Assembly: GCF_900465315.1 (NCBI RefSeq)
Contig: NZ_UBIX01000005.1
Direction: 5' to 3' (one strand)
Length of the DNA: 64,000 bases
Origin: Asaia bogorensis_B
GTDB taxonomy: Bacteria > Pseudomonadota > Alphaproteobacteria > Acetobacterales > Acetobacteraceae
Shown here: positions 53,651 through 62,893 of the stretch, piece by piece
Numbering within the stretch: the stretch's first letter is position 1
Layout of the letters: every line of letters begins with the position of its first letter
Made by a program: the position numbers and the translations under genes
Notes under the pieces: model-generated
Told to the model about the DNA's origin: nothing
Databases searched by the model: none
What the model saw: the letters and a program-made list of their open reading frames with translations, nothing else

Positions 53651-54046
53651 TCAATCGGCGCGGCGGTATTGTTCGTCGCTCACCTTATCCAGCCATCGGG
53701 TGGAAACACCCTCGACGCTCTCGGTAATGGCGACGTGGCTCATCGCGCATAGCGCCGAGGCACCGTGCCAGTGTTTCTCATCGGGCTCGAAGAACACGAT
53801 ATCGCCGGGGCGCACTTCCTCTACCGCGCCGCCGTCGCGCTGCACCCAGCCCAGCCCGGAAAGCACCAGAATGGTCTGTCCCTTGGGGTGCGTATGCCAG
53901 GCCGTACGGGCACCGGGCTCGAATGTGACCGTTGCACAAGCCAGCGCACCGCTTCCCGAAAAAGGCGCGTCCACACGCACCCTGCCGGTAAACCAGGCGT
54001 CATTTCCCTGCGCAGAGGCTGTGCTACCTGAACGTGTGATCTGCAT
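53651..54046 (-). CDS. Cupin-domain protein
   Basis: A 131-residue single-domain cupin. TAWHTHPKGQTILVLSG gives His51, His53 and Gln57; PGDIVFFEPDEKHWHG gives a further His (92 or 94). This is a full metal site. Relatives include small mandelonitrile-lyase-like cupins, and they are often beside aldo/keto reductase and carboxymuconolactone-decarboxylase-like genes, as here. The reaction is unknown. It is divergent from the LysR regulator. Confidence 0.82.
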   Translation of the reverse strand: MQITRSGSTASAQGNDAWFTGRVRVDAPFSGSGALACATVTFEPGARTAWHTHPKGQTILVLSGLGWVQRDGGAVEEVRPGDIVFFEPDEKHWHGASALCAMSHVAITESVEGVSTRWLDKVSDEQYRRAD

Positions 54047-54177
54047 GGTGATCCCTTTCCCGAAATTCCCGGATCAGCCGCCTTGCGGGCGCGACGGGGC
54101 GATGAGTCATAAAACCATTTTCCTGCGCAAACGATTAGCGCGTATAATCGGCACGTACCTATGTTGGATTTTCATGA

Positions 54178-55071
54178 ATGAAACGCGATGATCTGGTCGA
54201 TCTGAACGCCTTTCTGGCCGTAGCGGAAGAGCAGAGCTTTACGCGTGCGGCGGCAAGGCTTGGCACGTCGCAATCGGCACTCAGCCATACGGTCAGACGG
54301 CTTGAAACCCGCCTTGGCGTGCGGCTACTGACACGCACCACGCGACGGGTCTCGGCCACCCTCGCCGGTGAAAGGCTACTCCAGACCCTTGTCCCTGCGC
54401 TTGACAGTATCAGCGACGAAATCGCTGCCATCAGCGAATTGTCCGAGCGCCCCTCAGGCACGATCCGGCTCACGACCTCCGACCATGCCGCCCGAACCCT
54501 GATCTGGCCCGCATTGCGGCGCCTGCTGCCCGGATACCCGGAAATACAGGTCGAACTCGCCATCGATTCAGGCCTGACCGATATCGTAGCCGAGCGCTTC
54601 GATGCGGGTGTGCGACTGGAAGAAACCATCGCACGTGACATGATTGCGGTACCGATCGGGCCACCGTTGCGCATGGCCGTTGTGGGCGCCCCTGTTTATT
54701 TCACGCATCAGGCACCTCCCCGGCAGCCGCAGGATCTGTCGCAGCATCAATGCCTGAAACTGCGCATGGCCAGCTCTGGGGCGATCTATGCCTGGGAGCT
54801 GGAAAAAGGGCGACGCAGCCTGCGTGTTCGCCCCGAGGGGGCCCTGACATTCAACAATGCTCCCATGCTGCTCGAAGCTGCGCGGGACGGGTTTGGCCTG
54901 GCCTGCGTCATGGAGGATCAGATTCTCGATGATGTGGCAGCCGGACGGCTTGTTCGCGTGCTGGAGGATTGGTGCCCCCCTTTCCCCGGCTACCATCTCT
55001 ATTACCCGAGCCGCCGCAATACTTCGGCAGCCTTTCGACTGCTTGTCGAGGCCTTGCGGTACCGGGCCTGA
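54178..55071 (+). CDS. LysR-family transcriptional regulator
   Basis: A 297-residue LysR regulator. The helix-turn-helix is LNAFLAVAEEQSFTRAAARL then GTSQSALSHTVRRLE. The C-terminal effector domain is of the CrgA/DsdC-like kind (TSDHAARTLIWPAL, ERFDAGVRLEETI). It is divergent from the cupin/aldo-keto-reductase genes and convergent with the SDR gene, and likely controls one or both sets. Confidence 0.9.
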   Translation: MKRDDLVDLNAFLAVAEEQSFTRAAARLGTSQSALSHTVRRLETRLGVRLLTRTTRRVSATLAGERLLQTLVPALDSISDEIAAISELSERPSGTIRLTTSDHAARTLIWPALRRLLPGYPEIQVELAIDSGLTDIVAERFDAGVRLEETIARDMIAVPIGPPLRMAVVGAPVYFTHQAPPRQPQDLSQHQCLKLRMASSGAIYAWELEKGRRSLRVRPEGALTFNNAPMLLEAARDGFGLACVMEDQILDDVAAGRLVRVLEDWCPPFPGYHLYYPSRRNTSAAFRLLVEALRYRA

Positions 55072-55086
55072 AACAGAGGCTCTTGC

Positions 55087-55827
55087 TCAGTATTCCTGAG
55101 CGGTCGGGCGGAACAGGATTTCGTTGATATCCACCGCCTCGGGCTGGCTCATGGCGAACATCACACATTCCGCAAAGGATTCCGGCGGAATGGCGTAATT
55201 CTGGTAGAACGCCTTCATCGATTTCGCCGTATCCGGATCGGTGATGCTGTCTGTCAGTTCTGTCGCCACCGCGCCGGGGGAGATGATGGTGGTGCGGATA
55301 TTATAGGGTTTGACCTCCTGCCTCAGCCCTTCGGAGACAACACGCACAGCCGATTTGGTGGCGGAATAGACGGCTCCACCGGGCCCTACCTTGTGCCCCG
55401 CCACTGAGGACACGTTGATAATATGGCCGCTCTTCTGCTTTTGCATCTGCGGCAGAACAGCGGCGATGCCATAAAGCGTGCCCTTGAGATTGACATCGAT
55501 CATTCGGTCCCAATCCTCGATACGGCGCTTTTCAAGCGGCGAATGAGGCATCAAACCGGCATTGTTGATCAGCACATCCACACGCCCATGCAGCGCGATG
55601 GCGTGATCGACCAGAGCCTGCACTTCGGCGCTGCGGCTGACATCGGTTTTCTTGACAGCATCACGCCCGATGGAAAGGGAATCCGCCAGGGCTTCAAGCC
55701 TGTCGAGACGCCGAGCCCCCAGAACGATTTTGGCCCCTTCTGCGGCAAGACGACGCGCGACTGCCTCGCCCAGCCCGCTGCTCGCCCCGGTCACCACAAC
55801 GACCTTGCCTGCAATTTCCCTGGTCAT
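55087..55827 (-). CDS. Short-chain dehydrogenase/reductase
   Basis: A 246-residue classical SDR. VVTGASSGLGEAVA (13-20 loop), NNAG (88-91), Ser140/141 in INVSSVAG, and the catalytic Tyr154-x3-Lys158 in AVYSATKSA. The segment SIGRDAVKKTDVS is typical of YdfG/serine-dehydrogenase-like members. It oxidises or reduces an unknown alcohol or ketone with NAD(P). It begins two bases after the end of the CMD gene, so the two are co-transcribed. Confidence 0.88.
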   Translation of the reverse strand: MTREIAGKVVVVTGASSGLGEAVARRLAAEGAKIVLGARRLDRLEALADSLSIGRDAVKKTDVSRSAEVQALVDHAIALHGRVDVLINNAGLMPHSPLEKRRIEDWDRMIDVNLKGTLYGIAAVLPQMQKQKSGHIINVSSVAGHKVGPGGAVYSATKSAVRVVSEGLRQEVKPYNIRTTIISPGAVATELTDSITDPDTAKSMKAFYQNYAIPPESFAECVMFAMSQPEAVDINEILFRPTAQEY

Positions 55828-55829
55828 GA

Positions 55830-56183
55830 TCAGGACTCCTTCCCATCAGCAAAAACCTGTCTCGCAATGCCCAGCGCGGTCGAGGCGGTAGGCCAGCCGG
55901 CATAGAAAGCGAGATGGGTGATGATTTCGATGATTTCCGCCTCGGTCACACCGGTCTCAAGCGCCTTGCGCAAATGAAAACCGAGTTCATTACCTCGATA
56001 GAGGCTGATCAGGCAGGTAACGGTAACGATACAGCGCTCACGCGGTGCAAGGCCGGGCCGAGCCCAGACCTCGTCAAAAAGCACCGTATCGGTATAGCGC
56101 GCCAGATCTGGCGCAATATCACCAAACGCCTTGCGCGCCGTTGTCGAGGCAGGAATGTTCTGCTCTGTGCGGGGCTCGTTCAT
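55830..56183 (-). CDS. Carboxymuconolactone decarboxylase-family protein
   Basis: A 117-residue protein of the CMD/AhpD fold: GDIAPDLARYTDTVLFDEVW, LAPRERCIVTVTCLISLYR, NELGFHLRKALETGVTEAEI and HLAFYAGWP. Family members are lactone decarboxylases or peroxidase partners; this short form has no CxxC, so it is not AhpD. It is the first gene of a two-gene operon with the SDR. Confidence 0.85.
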   Translation of the reverse strand: MNEPRTEQNIPASTTARKAFGDIAPDLARYTDTVLFDEVWARPGLAPRERCIVTVTCLISLYRGNELGFHLRKALETGVTEAEIIEIITHLAFYAGWPTASTALGIARQVFADGKES

Positions 56184-56333
56184 GACCTGACCCTCCCTGT
56201 CATTATTGGCAAGGACCTAGTATAGAGCGCGAAGACCCAAGCCAATAAGATCATGAATTCTGCATGGTCCTATATCGACCATTCATGAAACCGGGAGAGT
56301 ATCAGGCGAGCCGGGCCATGGCGCGCCTTGCCT

Positions 56334-57272
56334 TCACCCTGCCACCAGCAGACCCGCGAAACATGCCTGTATATGAGCGCGCGCCCGTATTACCGCCGCC
56401 AGTGGGGGGGCCTTGTCGGGGTCCTGCTCTGCCTCAACCACCATCCAGCCTTGATAGCCGCTCTGGGCGACAAACGCTGCAAGCGGGCCAAAATCGATGC
56501 AGCCATCACCCGGCACGGTAAACACCCCCGTGCGTACGGCGTCATTGAAACTCAGATCATCACCGCGCACACGCTCCAGTACTGCCGGGCGCACATCCTT
56601 GAGGTGGATATGACAGATACGTGCGCCATAGCGATCGATCAGGCGGCGATAATCGAACCCTGCCGCCATTGCGTGCCCGGTATCGAGCAAAAGACCCACC
56701 TCGGCCGAGAGCGCATCGAAAACCTGACAGATTTCCGGAAATGTTTCTGCCACCATCATCAGATGATGATGATAGGCAAGCCGTATGCCATACCGCGCGC
56801 GCAGCATGGCATCGAAAACACTCAGCCGTCCGGCATAGTCGCGCAAGGTCTCACGCGACAGTTTCAGGCGGCGTGACATGGGCTCATCGAGTGGCGCGGC
56901 AGACGGGGCCATGGCGCCACATTCACCATAAACCATGACCTGACAGCCCATCGCCCGCAGAAGCTGGGCATGACTTGCGACATCCGCCCATTCCTCCTCC
57001 ACATCGCGCTCACCCAGTCGGCCCGAATACCAGCCCGAAGCCAGCGCGAGGTGATGGCGCTGCAGAACAGGTGTCAGATCCTCGGCATTGCGCGGATATT
57101 TTCGCCCCAGCTCCGTCCCCTCATACCCGGCGGCGGCGATCTCGCTCAGACATTGGTCAAGCGGCGTCTCACCGCCCAGATCCTCCAGCACATCGTTCGT
57201 CCATGAAAGCGGGCTGCATCCCAGCCTGACGTTTGGCGGCAGACCCGTGCTGCCTGATGTCGCGTCCATCAT
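56334..57272 (-). CDS. iolE: IolE-like inosose dehydratase / sugar phosphate isomerase
   Basis: A 312-residue TIM-barrel protein of the AP-endonuclease-2 superfamily. RLGCSPLSWTNDVLEDLGGE, CLSEIAAAGYEGTELGRKYP, VGLLLDTGHAMAAGFDY, CHIHLKDVRP and VVEAEQDP carry the expected metal ligands and match IolE (myo-inosose-2 dehydratase). Starts GTG 57275, ATG 57272 and ATG 57269 are adjacent; ATG 57272 has the best spacing to GGAGG. It is divergent from a LacI regulator, but no other inositol genes are nearby, so the substrate may be another keto-inositol. Confidence 0.8.
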   Translation of the reverse strand: MMDATSGSTGLPPNVRLGCSPLSWTNDVLEDLGGETPLDQCLSEIAAAGYEGTELGRKYPRNAEDLTPVLQRHHLALASGWYSGRLGERDVEEEWADVASHAQLLRAMGCQVMVYGECGAMAPSAAPLDEPMSRRLKLSRETLRDYAGRLSVFDAMLRARYGIRLAYHHHLMMVAETFPEICQVFDALSAEVGLLLDTGHAMAAGFDYRRLIDRYGARICHIHLKDVRPAVLERVRGDDLSFNDAVRTGVFTVPGDGCIDFGPLAAFVAQSGYQGWMVVEAEQDPDKAPPLAAVIRARAHIQACFAGLLVAG

Positions 57273-57351
57273 CACCCCCTCCGGTCACAGGTGCTCATCG
57301 TTCCGATTGCCTGAGGCTAGGACAGAGCGTGGGTCTGGACACGCATAGATT

Positions 57352-57367
57352 TGATGTGTTCGCATCA
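57352..57367. promoter_or_regulatory. Imperfect palindrome between iolE-like gene and lacI gene
   Basis: TGATGTGTTCGCATCA has 5-base perfect outer arms (TGATG / CATCA) and one further inner pair. It lies in the 143-base gap between the divergent genes, a likely operator for the adjacent LacI regulator. Confidence 0.45.
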
Positions 57368-57415
57368 CTCGGGTGAGATATATAACATCCGTCATAACAG
57401 ATGGTCGGATATGCC

Positions 57416-58429
57416 ATGTCGCAGCGCGCCACGATCCACGATATTGCCCGCTATTCCGGGGTTTCAACGGCGACAGTCGATCGGGTGATCAATGGCCGCG
57501 GCGGCGTAAGACCCGACAAGGAACGTGTGGTGCTGGAAGCCGCCCGCGAACTGGGTGATGGCCGAAGGCTGATCGCCCTTCATGCACGTCTCGCGCGTAT
57601 TGCCGTTGTCACCCAGCCGCCAGTTAACCCGTTTCATGCGGCATTGCAGGATGCTTTTCGCGTTATCATGCCTGCCTACAGGGAACAGAATATCGCGTGT
57701 TTCGAACACCATGCCAGCATTGAGCATCCTGACCGGGCGGCAAGTCTCATTCGCACGCTGGCCCGTGAATATGATGGGCTCATCCTGTGTCTGCCCGATC
57801 ACCCCGGCATCAGGCAGGCTGTAAGCGATGCCTGTGCGAGACTTCCCGTTGTGACCATTGCTTCCGACATCACGGCCCCCGAGCGTCTGGCCTATATCGG
57901 CTCGGACAACTACCGTGCGGGTCGTATTGCGGCTGACATGATGGGCCGCCTGCTCGGCCTGCGTGAGGGGCGCGTGGCCCTCATTGCGGGGACGATGCAT
58001 TATATCGGGCATCAGCAGCGCTATGCAGGCTTCATGGCCGCACTTGATGAGCGCTACGCAGCACTCAGTGCCACACCTGCGCTGGAATGTCTGGAAAATG
58101 ACGACAGGGCAGCCGACGCTGTTCATGCCCTGCTGCAGGAACATCGCGATATTGTCGGGATCTATCATTTCTCGACTGGGGCCGACGCCATTGCGCGCCT
58201 GCTTGAAAAACAGGGCATGGCCGACAGGCTGGTCTTCATCACCCATGAACTGACACCCCACCGTGCCACGTTACTGCGCTCAGGCACGATCGACATTGTG
58301 CTCGACCAGAACCCCATGCTCGAGGCGCGAACGGCACTTTCCACTCTCAGCCACTATCTGGGGCGCTGCACTGCCCCTCTTGATGGCCCCATCATTCCGC
58401 TATCGGTTCATACGCGCGAGACCGTCTGA
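57416..58429 (+). CDS. LacI-family transcriptional regulator
   Basis: A 337-residue regulator. ATIHDIARYSGVSTATVDRV is the LacI-type helix-turn-helix; the following NGRGGVRPDKERVVLEAAR replaces the usual hinge with a longer form, as in a subgroup of sugar/inositol regulators. The sensor domain has AYIGSDNYRAGRIAADMM and DIVLDQNP. ATG 57416 is preferred to ATG 57401 as nearer the domain. It is divergent from the IolE-like gene and likely represses it. Confidence 0.87.
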   Translation: MSQRATIHDIARYSGVSTATVDRVINGRGGVRPDKERVVLEAARELGDGRRLIALHARLARIAVVTQPPVNPFHAALQDAFRVIMPAYREQNIACFEHHASIEHPDRAASLIRTLAREYDGLILCLPDHPGIRQAVSDACARLPVVTIASDITAPERLAYIGSDNYRAGRIAADMMGRLLGLREGRVALIAGTMHYIGHQQRYAGFMAALDERYAALSATPALECLENDDRAADAVHALLQEHRDIVGIYHFSTGADAIARLLEKQGMADRLVFITHELTPHRATLLRSGTIDIVLDQNPMLEARTALSTLSHYLGRCTAPLDGPIIPLSVHTRETV

Positions 58430-58871
58430 TCAGCGATCGCGAGAAACCTTCCCTCATGCCCAGTGCAGGGACATGAGGGCTGGGGCAGGACGACAGAAAA
58501 GACCTCATCATGGCAAGGCGACGAATCAGGAGGCCATCAAGACTGTCGGTTGTCTCCACCAGTCATGTATCGTCAGAAGCCCCCCGGACATCATGACCCC
58601 CACCGGAAATCACAACAATATTATCTATAATATTTATGAAATAAAAATTTAACTATACATCGCATTACAGGCACCTGAGATTACCCGCCATTCTGGGAAG
58701 CTCACATCCAGAGTAACGCAGTATGGTCGTCATCATCATTCTGCGGCTGTTTAAAATGCACGAGGGAAGAGGCAACGCCAGCCGGGGCTATCCTCCCCTC
58801 AAGACTACCTCAAGCCAGTACCCCCGCTCCTGTCCGGTTACGCGCGGAGGACCTGCCAGAACGAGAGAGCC
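58430..58871. other. Intergenic region upstream of the phosphatase gene
   Basis: About 440 bases with no gene recognised. 58610-58665 is AT-rich. It should hold the promoter of the phosphatase gene. Confidence 0.4.
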
Positions 58872-59966
58872 ATGTTCCTTAACAACACGCTTGTTTGCCT
58901 GCTCACCGCTACAGCCCTCGCCTCGGCCCCGCTTGCCAGTGCCGCAACGGATACGACCAGCCTTGCCACGGCTCAGGTGACAATGGCGCCGCAATACACT
59001 CTGGCCTGGCCCCATGCCCTCGGAACCGTCGATATCTTCGCCTCCCATACTCCCGACAAGACGAGCATGACCCTGGTGCAGCAGCACAATGACAGCGGCG
59101 CGGCCCGTGTGATTTCCCCGCTGCCGGGACAGGGGCGTGTCTATTTCTTTATCAAGCCGGTTGATGGCAAGCCGGGGCAGTGGGTTGCGAACCGCATTCT
59201 GCCGCTGGATGGCGTGGCAAACTTTCGCGATATGGGCGGTTATGAAACAGCAGACCATCATCATGTGCGCTGGGGCGAATTCTACCGCTCGGCCGCGCCC
59301 GGCGGCCTGACGAGCGCCGATTATGCGCTGGTCGACACGCTGGGCATCAAAAGCGTGACCGATCTGCGCACGCAGGCGGAACAGCAGAAACAGCCGACAC
59401 ACTGGCAGGTCAGCGGGCAGGAAAAACCACCCGCTTTCTATCCCTCGGAAAAACCCGTTCTGCCGGGTGACATGACGGACAAATCACGTCTGGCGAAGAT
59501 GGATCAGACCCAGGCCAAGGCGCTGATGGAGGCATTTTATGCAAAGATGCCGGATTACTATGCGCCTGAGCTGAAGGCGCTGTTTGCCCGCCTTGTCGCG
59601 CACCAGACCCCCACCCTGACTCACTGCACCGCAGGCAAGGATCGCACCGGATTTGCCTCTGCACTCATTCTCTACGCTTTGGGTGTGCCCGAACAGACGA
59701 TCCTGAACGATTACGCGATGAGTGGTGATCTGCTTCGCGCGCATATGACGCCCAGCTTCAAGGCCGCGATGAATGACCCCAAAAACGGTGGGGCCATGGC
59801 AGCATCCCCCGCCATGAGTGCCTTACTTAATTCCGACCCTGCCTATCTCGAAGCTGCCTTTGCCTCGATCCGCAAGCAATATGGTTCGATCGATGCCTAT
59901 CTGGCCAAGGCCCTCAATGTCGGTCCGGTACAGATCAAGGCGCTACGCGACGCCTATCTCGACTAA
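58872..59966 (+). CDS. Exported tyrosine-protein phosphatase (MptpB-like)
   Basis: A 364-residue protein. Signal peptide MFLNNTLVCLLTATALASAP then LASA-ATD. The phosphatase domain starts NFRDMGGYETADHHHVRWGE and has FYRSAAPGGLTSAD and DLRTQAE. The active site is HCTAGKDRTGFA (Cys252 as nucleophile, Arg258). This is the C-x5-R motif with the K-D of the MptpB/LipA-like group, which has dual protein/phosphoinositide activity. It acts in the periplasm or outside. About 90 residues before the domain are beta-rich and unrecognised. Confidence 0.85.
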   Translation: MFLNNTLVCLLTATALASAPLASAATDTTSLATAQVTMAPQYTLAWPHALGTVDIFASHTPDKTSMTLVQQHNDSGAARVISPLPGQGRVYFFIKPVDGKPGQWVANRILPLDGVANFRDMGGYETADHHHVRWGEFYRSAAPGGLTSADYALVDTLGIKSVTDLRTQAEQQKQPTHWQVSGQEKPPAFYPSEKPVLPGDMTDKSRLAKMDQTQAKALMEAFYAKMPDYYAPELKALFARLVAHQTPTLTHCTAGKDRTGFASALILYALGVPEQTILNDYAMSGDLLRAHMTPSFKAAMNDPKNGGAMAASPAMSALLNSDPAYLEAAFASIRKQYGSIDAYLAKALNVGPVQIKALRDAYLD

Positions 59967-60096
59967 CCAACAGGTCTGAAGCCGATGGGCGCTGGGCTTC
60001 GGCTACAGGTGATGGCACCGGAGCCGAGGGACCGCGCTATGGCAGGCCCCGGACTTTCCCGTTTCGCCCGGCAGTAGAGGCGCTGCCGGCGATGAT

Positions 60097-60390
60097 TTAT
60101 CTGGACGTGCCGTCCACCAGGGTGGCGCGATAGACGGCCCCGCGAAAGCGATGTTCACGGGCCTCACGATAGGCGTCGCTCTCGTACCAGGCCATTGCGG
60201 CTGCGCGATCCGGGAATTCGAGAATGACGATGCCTTCGGGTCCTTCGCCTTCCAGACATTCCTGCGCGCCATAGAAGACGATCGGGGTTAGAGGGTGCTT
60301 GTCGATCGTTGCAGCCGCCAGACCCGAATAGATATCCATCTCGCTCTGGTCGATCAGGCGTTCCTTGGTGAAAACGATATAAACGCTCAT
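60097..60390 (-). CDS. DUF1330-family protein
   Basis: A 97-residue protein of the dimeric alpha-beta barrel kind: MSVYIVFTKERLIDQSEMDI, EGPEGIVILEFPDRAAAMAW and YESDAYREAREHR are DUF1330 hallmarks. Function unknown; likely a small cytoplasmic enzyme or binding protein. Confidence 0.85.
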   Translation of the reverse strand: MSVYIVFTKERLIDQSEMDIYSGLAAATIDKHPLTPIVFYGAQECLEGEGPEGIVILEFPDRAAAMAWYESDAYREAREHRFRGAVYRATLVDGTSR

Positions 60391-60438
60391 GATGTGTATC
60401 CCATTTGAAATGCAACAGATGATCGGGCCCTATGGACC

Positions 60439-61053
60439 TCAATGTCCGATATAGCGGCCCGGTCGGTGATAGGCGATCAGCACACCGCTCGTGGCTACAG
60501 CACTGAGGGCCGACAAGGCAGCCTTGTCGAGCGGCAGATAGAACGCTGAAACAGAGAGAATGACGGCATCGATTGTGATCTGCACACGCCCGGCATTGAT
60601 CCCGCGCGCCTTCTGCAACCACAGGCATATGATCCCCGTCCCTCCGACGCCCGCCTGGTGGCGCGCCAGACATAATATCCCAAGCCCGATCATCGTGCCT
60701 GAAAACAGGGCAGAGAACAGCGGGTTTATGTAGGACAGGTTCATCACCAGTGGCATTTCCCCGGCGGCGAAGGTCACGCCCAAACTCGCCAGCATGGTTC
60801 TGAAGGCAAACCCCGTGCTCATGGCGCGTATGGCAAAAAGCAGGAAAGGAAAATTGATCAGGGTGAAGAGATTACCCGGTGAGACAGGCACCAGATAGGA
60901 CAGCAAAAGAGCGATCCCGGCCATGCCTCCCGTAACCAGCCCAGCCTTGTGCAGGCACAATATGCCCATGACGATCAGGGAACACCCTATGAAAAAGGCG
61001 TAGATATCTTCTGCGAGCGAGTGCCGCAGGGCCGGTACGTGCGGCGTAGTCAT
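60439..61053 (-). CDS. YitT-family membrane protein
   Basis: A 204-residue protein with five or six hydrophobic segments. AFFIGCSLIVMGILCLHKAG then LVTGGMAGIALLLSY and SGTMIGLGILCLARHQAGVG then GTGIICLWLQ show the internal repeat with G-G-x-x-G turns typical of YitT/DUF161 proteins. ATG 61053 is used rather than TTG 61077. Transport substrate unknown. The DUF1330 gene follows in the same direction. Confidence 0.75.
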   Translation of the reverse strand: MTTPHVPALRHSLAEDIYAFFIGCSLIVMGILCLHKAGLVTGGMAGIALLLSYLVPVSPGNLFTLINFPFLLFAIRAMSTGFAFRTMLASLGVTFAAGEMPLVMNLSYINPLFSALFSGTMIGLGILCLARHQAGVGGTGIICLWLQKARGINAGRVQITIDAVILSVSAFYLPLDKAALSALSAVATSGVLIAYHRPGRYIGH

Positions 61054-61147
61054 TTCCGGATCTTGTCCTTGGTGCAAGGTCGGGCGGTCCGCTGTTGCAA
61101 GCAGGAGGCCGCCGGGTCGATGTCATTCTTCAGGAATGTGCAGGGGG

Positions 61148-62797
61148 CTAGTTGCCGTAGAGCGTTCCCACGGCATCATGCATCGCCGTCGCGACAGGTG
61201 CCGCATCGTAACGCCTCATGCGGACCTCGATGAAATGACCGCGTGACGTATCCGCGTTGCAGGCGGCAAAAGCAGCCTCGAGCTCCTCGCGTGTCGAGAC
61301 AGTGCTGACGGCCCAGTCGTCACACCCCAGCGCGGCAGGCAGGAGGTGATAGCGCCACTGGGCGAGGTCATTGTAATAGGTCTCACCGTCCTTGCACAAA
61401 AGCCGCTCGATCAGATAGCCATCGTTATTGATGACAACCACGACAGGGTGTTTCCTGAAGCGACCGAACTGGCTCAGTTCCTGAGCCGTCAGCTGATGCG
61501 AACCCTCGCCTGTTACAAGGATCACCCGGCGTGATGATGCGGCCATCGCCATACCGAAAGAGGCAGGAGTCGCCCAGCCGATAGACCCCCACAGGGTCTG
61601 GTTATGATAGCTCACATCCTCTGGCAGGCGGATTTCCGCCATACCCATTGAGGCATTGCCGGTTTCGGCCGCAATGATATCACCCGGCCTGATGAGCGAC
61701 TGAAGATCATGATAAAGCGTCGCGGAGGAAATGAAGGGCTCATCTCCCGCAACGGGACGCGCCTGTACAGGCAGTTCGCCCTCGAAACGCCGGATCGTGT
61801 CTGCTTGGGCACAAAGCCCATCGAGGACATCGTGCATCATCACGCCATTGATGATCTCATGACCAAAAACAACATGGTCCGGCATGATGTTGATCAGATG
61901 TTCTTCGGAGAGTTTGGCCGTGAACGCGCCGGTGTTGAAATCTGTCTGCTGCATACCGATCCCGAGCACCAGATCGCACCCTTCCACGAAATCGGCGATA
62001 TTTTCGTGGAGCAGATGGCCGTAATAAAGGCCGAGATAGTGCGGGGCGGTTTCTCTCACCACGCTTTTATCGGCAAACATGGTCGCGTGGGGAAGCGCCG
62101 TGCGATCGAGAAAATCCTGCACGCGGGCCTGATTGCCAAAACGCGTAGCCAGCATACCCGGCAGAACGCAGGATCGCGCGCTTTTCTCCAGACTGGCGAG
62201 AATACGGGCAATGACCGTGCCAAGGGCGTCGGGGCAGCTTTGGGCTGGTTGCAGGATGAGTGGCGCAGCCACCACCACTGGCTTGCCCGCGACATCGGAG
62301 GGAACACCGAAATAAATGGGGCGTCGTTCAGCGCACATGGCATGAATGGCGCGCTCGACTTCCTGGATACAGTTCTCCGGAGTGAGAATGACGCGGGCAC
62401 AGGTAAAATCGGCGGCAGCATTGTAGAAGGCCAGAAAATTACCGTTGGCCAGTGAGTGATGAACCAGCTTGTCAGAGCCCAGCACCGATGAGGCGGGCAT
62501 ACCAACGATATGGACAATCGGCAGACGCTCGGCAAAAGCCCCGGCGACACCGTTCAGGGCACTGAGCTCGCCCACGCCGAACGTCGTGCTCAGAGCGGCA
62601 ACGCCATTTACGCGCGCGTACCCGTCAGCACTATAGGCGGCATTGAGTTCATTACAGCTGCCCACCCAAATCATGTCATCGCGGGCACAGACAGCATCTT
62701 CAATCGGGAAGGCGTAATCACCTGCGACACCGAACACGTGGCGGATGCCCAGATCGGCAATGCGATTCAGCAGATGCTCTATGACAGTCACACTCAT
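61148..62797 (-). CDS. Pyruvate/2-oxoacid decarboxylase (ThDP-dependent)
   Basis: A 549-residue enzyme of the PDC/indolepyruvate decarboxylase group. Catalytic residues match those known for Zymomonas PDC by position: Asp27 (VAGDYAF), Glu50 (SCNELNAAY), His113-His114 (KLVHHSLANG), and a C-terminal Glu in NNDGYLIERLL. The ThDP/Mg motif reads GEGSHQLTAQEL, with Glu in place of the usual Asp of GDG. It makes acetaldehyde from pyruvate, or an aldehyde from another 2-oxoacid. ATG 62797 is the family start. It is divergent from a LysR gene 96 bases away. Confidence 0.85.
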   Translation of the reverse strand: MSVTVIEHLLNRIADLGIRHVFGVAGDYAFPIEDAVCARDDMIWVGSCNELNAAYSADGYARVNGVAALSTTFGVGELSALNGVAGAFAERLPIVHIVGMPASSVLGSDKLVHHSLANGNFLAFYNAAADFTCARVILTPENCIQEVERAIHAMCAERRPIYFGVPSDVAGKPVVVAAPLILQPAQSCPDALGTVIARILASLEKSARSCVLPGMLATRFGNQARVQDFLDRTALPHATMFADKSVVRETAPHYLGLYYGHLLHENIADFVEGCDLVLGIGMQQTDFNTGAFTAKLSEEHLINIMPDHVVFGHEIINGVMMHDVLDGLCAQADTIRRFEGELPVQARPVAGDEPFISSATLYHDLQSLIRPGDIIAAETGNASMGMAEIRLPEDVSYHNQTLWGSIGWATPASFGMAMAASSRRVILVTGEGSHQLTAQELSQFGRFRKHPVVVVINNDGYLIERLLCKDGETYYNDLAQWRYHLLPAALGCDDWAVSTVSTREELEAAFAACNADTSRGHFIEVRMRRYDAAPVATAMHDAVGTLYGN

Positions 62798-62893
62798 GGC
62801 TTGCCTCTCGTCAAACAAGAACAGGCCGGTCATACATGCTTCGCAATATATAGGATAATATGATATTTTTATGCTAAACATAGGACTTTGGCT
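62798..62893. promoter_or_regulatory. AT-rich divergent promoter region, decarboxylase / LysR
   Basis: The section 62840-62885 is AT-rich with overlapping ATA/TAT repeats, a likely LysR site and promoter for both genes. I cannot fix a single T-N11-A box by eye. Confidence 0.45.
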
